DNA from: Pictodentalium vernedei
Taxonomy: Eukaryota; Mollusca; Scaphopoda; Dentaliida; Dentaliidae
Assembly (NCBI GenBank): GCA_031216915.1
Contig: JAUFNR010000061.1
Span: forward strand, 1 to 64,000
Length of the DNA stretch: 64,000 nt
Direction of reading: 5' to 3'
Shown piece after piece: positions 62,928-64,000 of this stretch (position 1 is its first letter; each line of letters starts with the position of its first letter). The translations under genes were made by a program, and so were the position numbers. Below the pieces are notes generated by a model that was given only the letters and a program-made list of their open reading frames with translations, was not told where the DNA came from and did no database searches.

Positions 62928-64000
62928 GAAAATCAGACACCTACATCGTACGATTTCGTAACTGGTTGTATCCCTAATAGTGCACCCGAGGTATCGGTAG
63001 GTGATCCATATTTTGCGAACCCCTGTTCTTATTTGAAAGTGCGTGAGGTATTGACACACCTCACGAAAGCTATCCTAACTGACTGTGACAGGAGTTGGAC
63101 AGTTATAGGATGCGATGGGTCACCTTATGCGTTAGGCAGCAGATTGATTGAGAGGTCTTTTGCGGAGTACCGTTCTGACCCAAATAAGTGTTTTCCTTTT
63201 GGAAAGCTCATTTTGATTCCTGGGCTTGGACACATAGAAATGAACTTTGTGAAATGTATTTTTAAACTTTTGTGGCCTATTTATCTGAAAGCATTAGCAA
63301 AGCTGCTCGGATTCAAGTCGCCCAAAGCTTTGGCTTCGTGCGAAGCAGCCAAGAACCACCATAAAATCATGGCAAATACTTGAAATTCTATTTTATTCAA
63401 TGGCAGATGAGCTACTCGTCCCGTTTGTTCGAGATATGCAATTAACTCTTTACCTAACATGAAAAGCAGACGACACTTGCAAAAAAAATTCTTGAATAAC
63501 TAATTTTTTTTTCATTTTTTGTCTCAAAAACATAGGTTATGACCCCTCGTTGGAACGAGCTCGACGAGCCCGTTCCAACGAGGGGTCATAACCTATGTTT
63601 TTGAGACAAAAAATGAAAAAAATAATGAAAATTAATTGGCGATTTTTGAGAATAGCCTTGGCCGGTTTTGGCCGTTACGTTGGGTAAAGGGTTAAATAAA
63701 AACAAATGTAATGTAGAAATGCTCGGGGTGTGGTTAAACAATGCCAATAACCAGAATTATGTTTTACAGTTTGAAATAGCTTTCACGTACTTATTCGCCC
63801 TTCGCTTGTTACGTGCCGGTGTGAGACGCAATAACCACCCAATAATACAATGTGCTATTTCAAAATTAAAAATCTTGTGCCACGGACCTGTGAACATGCC
63901 TGTATATCAAGAGATTTTGCCGCGATATGCAGCGTTACATGTGCAACTACCACCAGCTATAAAGAATCTCTTGTGCCAGAACTCGTCATTCTCTGTGAGT
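62928..64000 (+). pseudogene. Uncharacterised multi-copy-type gene, 3' part (runs off window)
   Basis: Continues the gene begun at 55118, in phase at 62928. It reads VGDPYFANPCSYLKVREVLT, WTVIGCDGSPYALGSRLIE, LILIPGLGHIEMNFVKCIFK and LAKLLGFKSPKALASCEAAK. One extra A in the AAAA run at 63364-63367 shifts the frame, after which SWQILEILFYSMADELLVPF follows. A TTAA-flanked MITE (63446-63691) interrupts it. Coding resumes in phase at 63696 with VEMLGVWLNNANNQNY, QFEIAFTYLFALRLLRAGVR and PVYQEILPRYAALHVQLPPA to the window end. Isolated Asp (CDGSPY), His (GLGH) and Glu (FEIAF) in this order could be an RNase H-fold active site, a speculation. Confidence 0.65.
63446..63691. mobile_element. piggyBac-like MITE with TTAA target duplication
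   Basis: TTAA at 63442-63445 and 63692-63695. Ends CTCTTTACCTAAC (left) and, in complement, CCCTTTACCCAACG (right). The centre is a near-perfect palindrome of 51-nt arms (63507-63557 and 63571-63621) with a 13-nt loop, arms ending CCCCTCGTTGGAACG. Dropping the MITE and one TTAA keeps the gene frame. Confidence 0.85.

Overview
This is repeat-dense eukaryotic DNA, most probably from a marine invertebrate and best matched by a bivalve mollusc. The reasons are: no prokaryotic gene organisation; AT-rich sequence with long poly-G/poly-C runs; several families of 150-170 bp tandem arrays inside mobile-element-like frames; tRNA-derived SINEs; and intact-looking DIRS, Ngaro and CR1/L2-type retroelements side by side. 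The species assignment is inference from repeat content only. I see no intact single-copy host gene.

Layout. 1-10 kb: a LINE relic, a 152-bp tandem array, a 348-bp duplication, Helentron-like (HINE-type) non-autonomous elements with tandem cores (4.5-6.3 kb, 7.8-9.7 kb), SINE pieces and a 69-bp perfect palindrome. 10.4-13.2 kb: a broken, intron-containing Ginger-like transposase (gypsy-type integrase C-terminus plus Ulp1-like protease). 13.3-15.1 kb: a 360-bp satellite with G-runs up to 43 nt. 15.7-29.1 kb: more tandem-core elements, one apurinic-endonuclease-type fragment (16.9-17.4 kb) and SINEs. 29.2-36.3 kb: a full-length DIRS-type tyrosine-recombinase retrotransposon on the minus strand with inverted terminal repeats and a diagnostic internal complementary region. 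36.7-37.8 kb: a 5'-truncated LINE. 37.8-50 kb: MITEs, a MULE transposase relic, a 50-bp minisatellite, a 3.8-kb unit with Tc1/mariner-like ends, tandem SINEs and a 1.18-kb fold-back element. 50.7-54.5 kb: a nearly intact CR1/L2-type LINE (minus strand) whose ORF1 carries a 2A-like motif and a PHD finger.

55.1-64.0 kb is the most informative part. A multi-copy-type gene of unknown function (plus strand, running off the window) has been split by a complete Ngaro retrotransposon (56059-62927, minus strand) and by a TTAA-flanked piggyBac-like MITE (63446-63691). Both insertions fall exactly on frame: removing either one keeps the gene's codon phase, which independently confirms the element ends. 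Two single-base frameshifts also break the gene.

The Ngaro element has gag, RT-RNase H, tyrosine recombinase and an SGNH hydrolase, and split direct repeats in the order A1-ORFs-B1-A2-B2. Gag, RT and YR lie in one phase. They are separated by a TGA followed by CTAG (the known leaky-stop context) and by a TAA-TTT-ATG junction. Gag also has one internal ochre stop. No database search was possible, so family names rest on motifs and element architecture.
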